From contig CALDUT010000012.1 in NCBI GenBank assembly GCA_937924775.1, forward strand, positions 1 through 64,000: a stretch of 64,000 nt of DNA, in the 5' to 3' direction. The position numbers and the translations under genes are program-made. The stretch is from an uncultured Gemmata sp. GTDB lineage: Bacteria > Planctomycetota > Planctomycetia > Gemmatales > Gemmataceae. Under the pieces are notes generated by a model. That model searched no databases. It was given only the letters and a program-made list of their open reading frames with translations, and was not told where the DNA came from. Below, in pieces: positions 38,577-46,540 of this stretch (the first letter of the stretch is position 1; the number at the start of each line of letters is the position of its first letter).

Positions 38577-39732
38577 AAGAAGTGCGCGTGACGAAAAAAA
38601 TCCGACGGAAAAAATCAAGTGGCCAGTTCGCATCCTCCGTGAGCGAACCGGCCACGGCCCGTTCAGCGACAATCCGTGTCTGGGGCCACACGCCGGGTCT
38701 TCGTAAGGTTCAGCGGGAACATCGCAGCAAGGCAGAGGAAGCGTTTCTGCCCTGGGCGTCGCATCCATGACACCTGCCCGGCGCATCCTTGCGGCGGGTG
38801 CGAGAAAACAGAACGCCGAACCGACCCGATCCCGTGCTTTGGTAACGACAGCACCGCCCTCCGGCCGTTGACCACCGGAGTTTGTCGCTATCGTAAATTT
38901 GCCAAGGGCGGAACGGGGCGAATCTTGAAGCTAGTCGCGGGGGGCGAGGACGAACCCGCAGGGGCCGCTTCAAGTCGTTCGAGAGGGTCCGGGATTGAGG
39001 CTCCGCGGGCAGAAGAAATGACTGACAGGAAGTGCGTGGGTCATCCCGATAGTCCTCCGTCAAAATTGAGCGACAACCAATCTGGGGGGAACGATACCTT
39101 TTCTTCCGCAGATGTCAACAGGGAAGCGGGTGACAGTGGACTGCCAATCTACTCTGCCCCCAACTTGTTGTCTATCAATGTTTTCAGGCGAACAGGCCGT
39201 GCGACAACCGATCGGTCAAGAGGCTCCCCCGCCGGGGTTGCTCAAAAATTGGACGCCGCGGCGCGTGTTAGTAAGTTCTTGCTGGAACGGGTTTTCGGAC
39301 ACAAGCGGAGGGGCTGTGAAGGAGCGAAGTAGAAAAAATACACAGCGGCTGAAAAAAATTGTCCCCCGCCAAAGTCGTGGTCCTCGGCCGGAACATCACC
39401 GAAGGCCCGGGGGATTCGCGGGGACCCAAAAATCGCCTCCACCTGTGCCGTGTGGGTCGTCCTTCGGGAACCCGCTATGTGAAGAGGGGTGCCTCACCCC
39501 GGTGTTTCGGATCCCACTACAATCTCGGCACGCTGGTGCTGAGGATGGGCTTGCGAGCGACCGAAGTATTGAAATCAAGGCCCCCAAAGCAGGTTATTGT
39601 CGGTTCGCCAAAAGCTTACGACCCAATCACGAACACTGCAGAGGCATCACCATCATAGCAGCCGCCCGCCCCTGAAGCAAACGCTCCCAAAGCCAACGCT
39701 CCTGCGGAGCCGCGGTTCGGACGACCACCGGC

Positions 39733-39761
39733 TTTTCACTGCATTCGCGGCGGGGTATAAT
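39733..39761 (+). promoter_or_regulatory. Promoter-like element upstream of clpS
   Basis: TATAAT at 39756-39761 has TTTTCA (four of six bases of the -35 consensus) at 39733-39738, exactly 17 bases upstream. It is 50 bases before the clpS start. Confidence 0.45.
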
Positions 39762-39811
39762 CCTGCTTGGTACTGGCGCCTGGTATCGTTGGACTCCCGA
39801 GGTTGACGATC

Positions 39812-40135
39812 ATGACAGCCGATGTCGAAGTCGAACTCGACGAGCAAACGCACAGCCGGACCCAGCACCTCCCCCCGTATGCCGTGATCCTGCACAACGA
39901 CGATACCAACACCATGGATTTCGTGGTGTTGGTGTTGCGGAAAGTCTTCGGTTATACGGTGGAAAAATGCATTGCACTGATGCTGGAAGCCCACCATCAC
40001 GGCCGGGCGGTCGTATGGATCGGGCCGCTGGAAGTGGCGGAACTGAAAGCCGACCAGATTCGCTCTTGCGGGCCGGATCCAGCGGCCGTCCGAGCCTCCC
40101 ACCCCCTCGGCGTTACGGTCGAACCGGTGGCATAA
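39812..40135 (+). CDS. clpS: ATP-dependent Clp protease adaptor ClpS
   Basis: The protein has 107 residues from ATG 39812, preceded by GAGG at 9 bases. The ClpS core is clear: PPYAVILHNDDTNTMDFVV with the Asn-Asp-Asp substrate-binding residues, VLRKVFGYTVEKCIALMLEA, HHHGRAVVW and EVAELKADQI. ClpS hands N-degron substrates to ClpA/ClpC and blocks other substrates. A second, divergent ClpS-like gene lies at 63015-63314, which lacks the NDD residues. No clp ATPase gene is adjacent. Confidence 0.93.
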   Translation: MTADVEVELDEQTHSRTQHLPPYAVILHNDDTNTMDFVVLVLRKVFGYTVEKCIALMLEAHHHGRAVVWIGPLEVAELKADQIRSCGPDPAAVRASHPLGVTVEPVA

Positions 40136-40174
40136 CTTCGTAACGCTCCCACCGCTAACCACTCGAGGCCAGTT

Positions 40175-41536
40175 ATGCGAATTTCCAGCCCTCTGTCGCG
40201 TCGTGCGGTATTGCGAGTCGGCGGGGCCGCCCTGGGGGGGTTGAGTTACCCGCAATTGCTGGCCGCGGCCGAAACGCCCGCCGCGCGGCGAAAAGCCCGC
40301 GCCAAGGCGATCATTTTTTTGCACCAATGGGGCGGACCCGGGCAGCAGGAAACCTTCGACCCCAAGCCCCAGGCCCCAGATAACATCCGCGGCTGGTACG
40401 GGGCGACCAAAACCAAAATCCCCGGCGTTCTCTTCGGTGAGAAGATTCCCCAGCTCGCGGCCCTGGCCGACAAACTGACCGTCATCCGGTGCATGACGCA
40501 CACGATGAAAAACCACAACTCCGCCGGGTACTACTCACTCACCGGCGTCGCCCCGCCAACCGACGACCAACGCCTCCGCGACACGCTCGATCTAGCCCCG
40601 GCCTATGGCTCGATTGTCGATAAGCTGGCCCCGGCCCCCCCGGGCATCGCCACCTTCGTCGCCTTCCCGCACATCATCGCCGATGGCAGCATCACCCCCG
40701 GGCAGCACGCCAGTTTTCTCGGAAAAACCCACGCGCCATTGTTCGTCAATCAAGACCCCAACAAACCTGGCTTCCAACTGCCAGAACTGACACTCCCGGA
40801 CAATCTCAGTGTGGAACGCTTGGAAAATCGCCGGGAAATCCTCAGACTCATCGACGAACAAAGTGATCTGCTCGAACAATCGCTGGTGGCTCAGGGTCTG
40901 GACGAAAACTATCAGAAAGCGGTGGCGATGCTGACCAGCCCCCGCTTCAAACAGGCCTTCGATCTGACGAAAGAAACTCCCAAAACCCGCGACGCCTACG
41001 GCCGCACCACCTACGGGCAATCCTGCCTGCTGGCCCGCCGCGTGGTCGAAGCGGGAGCCAAGTTCGTCAATGTCTACTATGCCCGCTCCATCGGTGGCAT
41101 GGGGCAAGGGTGGGACTACCACGGCTTCCGCGGCGAAGACGTGCCGGCACGGCTGCGGGAACTGTTGCCCATCGCCGATCAGACGCTCACCGCGCTCATC
41201 ACCGACCTTGAAGACCGCGGCCTGCTCGACGATGTCCTGGTGGTCTGGGTGGGCGAATTCGGCCGCACGCCCCGGATCAGCTCCAACGGTGGCCGCGACC
41301 ACTGGCCGCAATGCTACTGTGCGGTTCTGGCCGGCGGCGGAATGAAAAAAGGCTTCGTCTACGGAGCCAGCGACAAAATCGGGGCCTTGGCCACGGTCGG
41401 CCAGGTTCGGCCCGAGGATCTGGCCGCGACCATGTTCGAAGCCCTCGGTATCGACCCCGAAAGTGAAATTCGCGACAAACTCAACCGCCCGTTGCCCATC
41501 GCCCGGGGGCGCCCGATCAGGGAATTGTTGGCGTAG
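40175..41536 (+). CDS. DUF1501 protein, Tat-exported
   Basis: The 453-residue protein starts at ATG 40175. It begins with a twin-arginine-type leader (SRRAVLRVGGAALGG at residues 8-22). The core shows planctomycete DUF1501 signatures: FLHQWGGPGQQETFDPKP, MTHTMKNHNSAGYYSLTG, VVWVGEFGRTPRIS and GGRDHWPQCYCAVLAGGG, which place it in the alkaline-phosphatase/sulfatase superfamily. DUF1501 genes usually pair with DUF1549/DUF1553 or PVC-heme genes; here the next gene is a PVC-heme protein. Role in polysaccharide degradation or surface processes is inference. Confidence 0.92.
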   Translation: MRISSPLSRRAVLRVGGAALGGLSYPQLLAAAETPAARRKARAKAIIFLHQWGGPGQQETFDPKPQAPDNIRGWYGATKTKIPGVLFGEKIPQLAALADKLTVIRCMTHTMKNHNSAGYYSLTGVAPPTDDQRLRDTLDLAPAYGSIVDKLAPAPPGIATFVAFPHIIADGSITPGQHASFLGKTHAPLFVNQDPNKPGFQLPELTLPDNLSVERLENRREILRLIDEQSDLLEQSLVAQGLDENYQKAVAMLTSPRFKQAFDLTKETPKTRDAYGRTTYGQSCLLARRVVEAGAKFVNVYYARSIGGMGQGWDYHGFRGEDVPARLRELLPIADQTLTALITDLEDRGLLDDVLVVWVGEFGRTPRISSNGGRDHWPQCYCAVLAGGGMKKGFVYGASDKIGALATVGQVRPEDLAATMFEALGIDPESEIRDKLNRPLPIARGRPIRELLA

Positions 41537-41631
41537 CCAGAATGCGGACCGCGATATACCCCCGACCCGAGGAAGATGGCCGATAGTCCTCACCATCACC
41601 CGTGTTTTTTCTCTCTCCCCGGAGGCCGCTT

Positions 41632-44600
41632 ATGCGGTTGACTCTCATTGGGATCATCACACTGGTGCCGCTGTGGCCCGCGCTAGCCCAAGCGCCACTG
41701 CCGGACCTCCCCCCGCACCTGGTGGCCCCCACCGATCCGCTGTCGCCGGAGCAAGAACGCCGGCAGTTCCAAGTGCCTCCGGGGTTTGAAGTCCAACTGG
41801 TGGCCAGCGAACCGGACATTCAAAAACCCATGCAAATGGCCTTCGACGCCCACGGCCGCTTGTGGGTCACCACCTCATACCACTACCCCTTCCCCGCACC
41901 CCCCGGCCAAGGCACCGACACCGTCTTTGTCCTGTCCGACTTCGACCCCGAAACCGGCCGAGCCCGAAAGGTACAAAAGTTCATTTCCGATCTGAACATT
42001 CCCATTGGCATTCTCCCCCTGCCTGATGGCCGCTCGGTCTTGGTTTCCAGTGTCGGCGAAATTCGCAAATACACCGATACCAAAGGCGATGGCAAAGCCG
42101 ACACCATGGAAGTCCTTTTCCGCGGCTTCGGTTACGACGACACCCACGGGATGACCAACTCGTTTACGCTTATGCCCGACGGCTGGGTGTACGCCTGCCA
42201 CGGCTTCCGCAACGACAGTATCGTAAAAGGCCGGGACGGTCACGAAGTGAAAATGAATAGCGGCCACACCTTCCGCTTCCGGCCCGACGGTTCGCGGATC
42301 GAAGTGTGGACGCGCGGACAGGTCAACCCCTTTGGTATGGCCATCGACCCCTGGTTCAATCTCTACACTGCGGATTGCCATTCCAAGCCCATCACCCAAC
42401 TGATCCCCGGAGCGACGTATCAGAGCTTCGCCAAACCGCACGACGGCCTCGGCTTCGCCCCGCACGTCACCGCGCACGCCCACGGCAGCACCGGGCTGTG
42501 CGGCGTCGCCTGGTACGATGCCGACCACTTCCCCGCCGAATACCGCGGCACGATGTTCGTCGGCAATGTGGTGACCAACCGCATCAATTTCGATCGCATC
42601 GAATGGAAAGGGGCCAGCCCGGTGGCGAAGGAGTTGCCCGATTTCCTGGTCAGCCCCGACCGGTGGTTCCGCCCGGTCGATATCAAACTCGGCCCAGATG
42701 GAGCCTTGTATATCGCCGATTTCTACAACAAAATCATCGGTCATTATGAAGTCGATTTGAAAGACCCGCGCCGCGATAAAAACCGGGGCCGGATCTGGCG
42801 GATTGTCTGGAAAGGCCGGGATGGGAAGGCCCCCAACCCCGCGTTCCACCGCCGCGACTTCACCCAGGCCAGCAACGACGAACTCGTCAACGACTTGTTG
42901 CACTCGAACCTGACGGTGCGTTTTCTCGCCGGGCATCAACTGCTCCACCGCATCGCCCAAGGAACCGGGCCGACACAGGCGTTCGGCGAATCCCTGGTGG
43001 CCAAACTCGCCGCCCACCCCGAACGCGTGTCGGAATTTCTTGGCTGGGCGGCCTGGGCGGAGGAAGCCCGCCGCCGCAACCAACCGCTGGCGATCGACGA
43101 ATACCGGGCACTGCTGAAATTCGCCACATCGCCCGATCGTGTGGCCCTCAAGCCCGAGCAGCTCACCGGCCACCTCACCCGGGTGTTGGCCAGCCGAACG
43201 TCGTGGAGCCCCGACGAGCGGCAATTCCTCCGCGAACGGCTGGACGCGTCCGCCTCCGTGCATGAAACTCGGGCCTGCGTCGAGGCGATGATCCTTCACC
43301 CGCATGCCGACTTCATCGACCCCTTGGTGAAATTGTTCAACAGCGCCGACCCAGACGATACCCACCTACGGCACGCGGTGAAAGTCGCCCTCCGCAATAG
43401 CTTGCGGAATCACGCAACGTGGCCTGAAAGCCGTGATCCGCTCTTTGTCGAAATCGCCCTGGCGCTGGCTCAGCCGAAAGCCGCGCACTATCTCGCCACT
43501 CGCATCCACACCCACACGCTTCCCGCGGACAAATGGCCCCCCACCGCCGAACACATCGCCCGCTACGGGACGGCGGCCGACGAAGACATCCTCTTTCAGG
43601 CCCTCCTCCAGAACCGCCAGAGCGAGTCGCTGCTGGCCGCGTTCCGGGGGGTGCAGGCCCGCGGTCAACCCCTCAGCGCAGAACGCACCCAAAGCCTCAT
43701 CCGCGAAGCTGAAGCCGCTCTGGCCAAGGACCTGCGACCGGACACCATCCCGGACCTCCGGTGGGCCCTCCGCCTGCTGAACGCCCTGCCGCCGGTCGCT
43801 GATCGGACAGAACGCCGTCTCAGCCCCGCAGCCCTCCAACGGCTCGAAGAGTGGCTAGCTCACACAACAGCCCCTGACGAAGTGCGCCTGGGAGCAGCGG
43901 AAGTCTTGCTCAGCTATGCTCCGGCCGTGGCCGTCCCGGCCATTCGCCGCCAACTGGCAGATACCGCCACTCCGGAAGCCGTTCGGACCGGGCTTCTACT
44001 GGCCTGCGCCGCGTCCCACAACACCGACGCCCTGCTCGACGCCCGCGACGCCTTGGCCACGCTGCCCTACCGCCTCGCCGTCCCCATCGCCACAAGCTTC
44101 GCCAGTACCAAAATGGGGGCCGAAGTTCTCCTCGATGCCGTCCGCGCAGGTAAAGCCCCCGCCCGGCTCCTGCAAGAACGAACCATTCTCGAACGCCTGC
44201 GGGCCTCCAATGCCGACGGCTGGCAGAAACGGGTGGCCGAACTGACCCAAAACCTGCCCCCCGCCGACCAACGCATCGCCGCAGCCATCAAAGACCGCAT
44301 CAGCGGTTTTGCCCAGGCGAAACCCAACGTGGCCGAAGGGGCAAAAGTCTTCCACAAACATTGTGCCGCGTGTCACAAAATCGGCGACCAGGGCGGGAAA
44401 ATCGCCCCCCAGCTCGACGGCATCGGGATTCGCGGCGTCGAACGGTTGCTGGAAGACATCCTCGACCCCAACCGCAATGTCGACTCAGCCTTCCGCGCCC
44501 GGGTCATCACGCTGACCAACGAGCAAACCCTCACCGCACTGATGCTGCGGGTCGAAGGACAAGTGCTGGTCGTGGCCGACCTCGAAGGCAAAGAACGCCG

Positions 44601-44748
44601 CATCCCACTGGCGGAGATCGCCAGCAACCGCGAAACCCAACTGTCGGCGATGCCCGCCAACTTCGTCGATACGATCCCGGAAGCGGAGTTGTACCACCTG
44701 TTGGCGTATTTGTTGGAACAACGCCCCCGGGAATCAGCCCCGAAGTGA
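41632..44748 (+). CDS. PVC-type heme-binding CxxCH protein (propeller, HEAT-like, cytochrome c)
   Basis: The protein has 1038 residues from ATG 41632, with GGAGG 6 bases upstream; a GTG at 41602 is rejected. A signal peptide (MRLTLIGIITLVPLWPALAQ) leads to a membrane-bound-dehydrogenase-like beta-propeller at residues 45-420 (VPPGFEVQLVASEPDIQKPM, FGMAIDPWFNLYTADCHSKP, GPDGALYIADFYNKIIGHYE). A helical repeat middle follows, and a C-terminal cytochrome-c domain with CAACH at residues 911-915 and the heme-ligand context APQLDGIG. Such giants are a hallmark of planctomycetes and are proposed to carry out periplasmic oxidation of complex sugars. Confidence 0.95.
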   Translation: MRLTLIGIITLVPLWPALAQAPLPDLPPHLVAPTDPLSPEQERRQFQVPPGFEVQLVASEPDIQKPMQMAFDAHGRLWVTTSYHYPFPAPPGQGTDTVFVLSDFDPETGRARKVQKFISDLNIPIGILPLPDGRSVLVSSVGEIRKYTDTKGDGKADTMEVLFRGFGYDDTHGMTNSFTLMPDGWVYACHGFRNDSIVKGRDGHEVKMNSGHTFRFRPDGSRIEVWTRGQVNPFGMAIDPWFNLYTADCHSKPITQLIPGATYQSFAKPHDGLGFAPHVTAHAHGSTGLCGVAWYDADHFPAEYRGTMFVGNVVTNRINFDRIEWKGASPVAKELPDFLVSPDRWFRPVDIKLGPDGALYIADFYNKIIGHYEVDLKDPRRDKNRGRIWRIVWKGRDGKAPNPAFHRRDFTQASNDELVNDLLHSNLTVRFLAGHQLLHRIAQGTGPTQAFGESLVAKLAAHPERVSEFLGWAAWAEEARRRNQPLAIDEYRALLKFATSPDRVALKPEQLTGHLTRVLASRTSWSPDERQFLRERLDASASVHETRACVEAMILHPHADFIDPLVKLFNSADPDDTHLRHAVKVALRNSLRNHATWPESRDPLFVEIALALAQPKAAHYLATRIHTHTLPADKWPPTAEHIARYGTAADEDILFQALLQNRQSESLLAAFRGVQARGQPLSAERTQSLIREAEAALAKDLRPDTIPDLRWALRLLNALPPVADRTERRLSPAALQRLEEWLAHTTAPDEVRLGAAEVLLSYAPAVAVPAIRRQLADTATPEAVRTGLLLACAASHNTDALLDARDALATLPYRLAVPIATSFASTKMGAEVLLDAVRAGKAPARLLQERTILERLRASNADGWQKRVAELTQNLPPADQRIAAAIKDRISGFAQAKPNVAEGAKVFHKHCAACHKIGDQGGKIAPQLDGIGIRGVERLLEDILDPNRNVDSAFRARVITLTNEQTLTALMLRVEGQVLVVADLEGKERRIPLAEIASNRETQLSAMPANFVDTIPEAELYHLLAYLLEQRPRESAPK

Positions 44749-44884
44749 CCTGGGCTGAAAACGCTGCAACCTCAGCACTGGCTTGCACTTAGGCGGAATT
44801 TTCCAGCCAAGTACCCGGGATTGTGTGTTTTTTTTCGGAATTCGGGGGCCATTCCGCGAGATGGGCCCCCGGTGCTGTCAGTAT

Positions 44885-44890
44885 TATAAT
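44885..44890 (+). promoter_or_regulatory. -10-like TATAAT upstream of the sigma-like gene
   Basis: TATAAT sits 38 bases before the GTG start of the sigma-like gene. No convincing -35 hexamer was found 17 bases upstream, so the promoter may use an alternative factor. An 8-bp GC hairpin at 44843-44871 lies immediately before it. Confidence 0.35.
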
Positions 44891-44927
44891 GTCGAAAGGT
44901 TCGCCATTGCTCCGTGAAGGATAGACC

Positions 44928-45548
44928 GTGAATCGTATGACCCGTTATCTGCCGTCACAACGATCGTCGCGGAATGTGATGGTCGCGGTGGTGCTGGGCA
45001 CAGCGCTTGTGGCCACGCCGGCCAAGGCCGCCGTCGCCAGCAAAACCGGCACCGCCCCCGCGCCCAGCCCGAAGGCCGTGGCCGACATTACCAAATACTG
45101 TCAAACCTGCTGGCGGAATGCCCGGCTGCCGGCGGATCGCTGGTCCGATTGTACGCAAGCGGTCTTTGTTCGCCTGCTGGAACGGGTCGATGCCGACAAA
45201 TGGAGTACGGTTCTGGTGGATCGGGAAACGGCCGAACGCCGGGAATTTCTCCGCGCCATCGACGCCGTCAAGAAACGCACACAGCGGGCGCGTAAGTTCA
45301 CCAGTCTCGCGCCCGATCTGCCCGAACGAACCCGCGTCGCCAACACCACCCGCGACGACCGCGAAGCGGTGGCCCACGCCGCGGCCGAACACCTCAGCCC
45401 CCGGCAACGCCGCATTCTGGAATTGACCGCCGACGGTTGGCCCATTCCCGAGATTGCCGCGGAGCTGGGCACCACGGCGGAGCGCGTCAGCGACGAGAAA
45501 TACAAAGCGATCAAGAAACTTCAGCACGTTTTGGGAGTCCATTCCTGA
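44928..45548 (+). CDS. Sigma-70-like protein with signal-peptide-like N-terminus
   Basis: The protein has 206 residues from GTG 44928 (AAGGAT 6 bases upstream) or 203 from ATG 44937. Residues 18-35 form a hydrophobic segment (VMVAVVLGTALVATPAKA) preceded by basic residues and followed by an AxA site, a textbook export signal. The rest resembles an ECF sigma factor: region-2-like WRNARLPADRWSDCTQAVFV, and region 4 HLSPRQRRILELTADGWPIP then IAAELGTTAERVSDEKYKAI. Sigma factors act in the cytoplasm, so this combination is odd. A GTG near 45076 would give a leaderless form. Confidence 0.75.
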   Translation: MNRMTRYLPSQRSSRNVMVAVVLGTALVATPAKAAVASKTGTAPAPSPKAVADITKYCQTCWRNARLPADRWSDCTQAVFVRLLERVDADKWSTVLVDRETAERREFLRAIDAVKKRTQRARKFTSLAPDLPERTRVANTTRDDREAVAHAAAEHLSPRQRRILELTADGWPIPEIAAELGTTAERVSDEKYKAIKKLQHVLGVHS

Positions 45549-45572
45549 AAACGGAACACGATGGCCTCAAGA

Positions 45573-45613
45573 AACGGCGGCCCAGCGCAAGCGGGGCCGC
45601 CGTTGGCATTTAT
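45573..45613 (+). terminator. Terminator after the sigma-like gene
   Basis: An 11-bp GC-rich stem (45573-45583 with 45594-45604) with a 10-base loop is followed by a weakly thymine-rich tail. It is 25 bases past the stop codon. Confidence 0.6.
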
Positions 45614-45683
45614 TGCATGAGTGAGGTGCGACGACCCCCCGCTTGCACCACTCGCTCACTTCCCCATCGAGGAGACACACTTC

Positions 45684-46031
45684 ATGAGAATGGCAACCCT
45701 TGGTGCAACGGCGATCACTGTTGTGGCTCTGTCCGTCGCTACCGCGTCGGCTCAACCGGGGCGGGTGGTTGTTGTGCCCGCCGGCGGCTTCCAACAAAAC
45801 AATTTCTTCCGCGTCACCCCGATTGTGCCGGTGGCGCCGGTGTGCCCACCGGTGCTGCAACCAGCATGGGGCTGGAACTACAACACCTTCGGCTTGACGG
45901 TCGCTCGGCCCACGTGGAGTTTCAGCATTGGTTCTGGCACGGTCAGTCCGTTGGTAACTCCTTTCTACAACTATGGTTACAACTACGGCTGGGTCGCACC
46001 GTACCCCTTCCATCTGGGCCGGCGCTGGTGA
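45684..46031 (+). CDS. Small secreted protein, aromatic/Gly/Pro-rich
   Basis: The protein has 115 residues from ATG 45684, with GAGGAG upstream; the frame to 45621 is not needed. A signal peptide (MRMATLGATAITVVALSVAT then ASAQ) is followed by a short mature protein rich in Tyr, Trp, Phe, Pro and Gly (PAWGWNYNTFGLTVARPTW, YNYGYNYGWVAPYPF). The aromatic/Gly pattern suggests a surface or matrix protein. No domain is recognised. Confidence 0.7.
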   Translation: MRMATLGATAITVVALSVATASAQPGRVVVVPAGGFQQNNFFRVTPIVPVAPVCPPVLQPAWGWNYNTFGLTVARPTWSFSIGSGTVSPLVTPFYNYGYNYGWVAPYPFHLGRRW

Positions 46032-46141
46032 AGTCGGAAAGCCACAGGTCGGGCATGCTGCCCGTGGCGGATTTCGCGGCGACCGTGGGCGGAGGCGTGG
46101 GCCGCCCACCGGCATTGTCGGTCATTTTGGCGAGAATTTCC

Positions 46142-46300
46142 TCAGCTTTGGCCGCGGCTTTGCGCTGAGAGTAAGCCGCGGTACTCGTCTTTGCTGATCT
46201 GGCCGTTGCCGTCGAGGTCGGTGCGGAGTTTGTCTTCTTTGAGACCGGGTCCGGGGCCTGGTGGGCTAGTAGCCGCGGCGTTTCTTGATCTGCCGGTCTT
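46142..46300 (-). pseudogene. EF-hand-like remnant, possibly frameshifted
   Basis: Minus-strand codons encode KLRTDLDGNGQISKDEYRGL, a canonical EF-hand calcium loop (D-x-D-G-N-G-x-I-x-x-x-E), then stop at 46142. In the +1 frame the sequence continues naturally as QRKAAAKAEEILAKMTDNAG. A one-base shift near 46170 would join the two into a longer calcium-binding protein, so this looks like a broken gene. No start or signal is clear. Confidence 0.35.
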
Positions 46301-46442
46301 CTGCATCGAGTTGGCGTTTAGTGATCCACACAAAAAGCGCCAAAACCACGGCAATGACGCCAATGACCGCGGTAAAGCCCACAGCGACCGGATCGCCTTC
46401 CGAAAGGGCGCTGAGGTATTTCTGGATGGCATCGAGGCGCAT
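46266..46442 (-). CDS. Small single-pass membrane protein
   Basis: I found this 58-residue frame by hand; it is too short for most gene callers. It begins ATG 46442 (MRLDAIQKYLSALSEGDPVA), has one membrane helix (VGFTAVIGVIAVVLALFVWI) and a basic, charged cytoplasmic tail (TKRQLDAEDRQIKKRRGY). It lies 98 bases downstream of the large permease on the same strand. No ribosome-binding site is evident. It might be a small subunit of the efflux complex. Confidence 0.45.
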   Translation of the reverse strand: MRLDAIQKYLSALSEGDPVAVGFTAVIGVIAVVLALFVWITKRQLDAEDRQIKKRRGY

Positions 46443-46540
46443 GGTTGGTTTTTTAGGGCTGAGGATGCGTCCAACTTCGTGATCATCGCCGTTGCGATGA
46501 ACGAAGTCAAGTCGGTGGGGGGATTTCCGAACCGGCCTTG

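Larger units (their letters stand above)
38555..39811. other. 1.26-kb region without a recognisable gene
   Basis: Several frames exist (38676-39332, 39112-39675, plus strand) but show no domain, no ribosome-binding site and shadow-like composition. A palindromic hairpin lies at 38558-38576, and a promoter-like element for clpS at 39733-39761. The stretch is neither AT-rich nor repetitive. It is unusually long compared with neighbours and might hold an unrecognised RNA or degenerated gene. Confidence 0.5.

Noticed and set aside
39112-39675. 187-codon plus-strand frame before clpS
   Set aside because: Composition looks accidental (Pro/Arg/Ser-rich, no domain) and it lacks a start signal.
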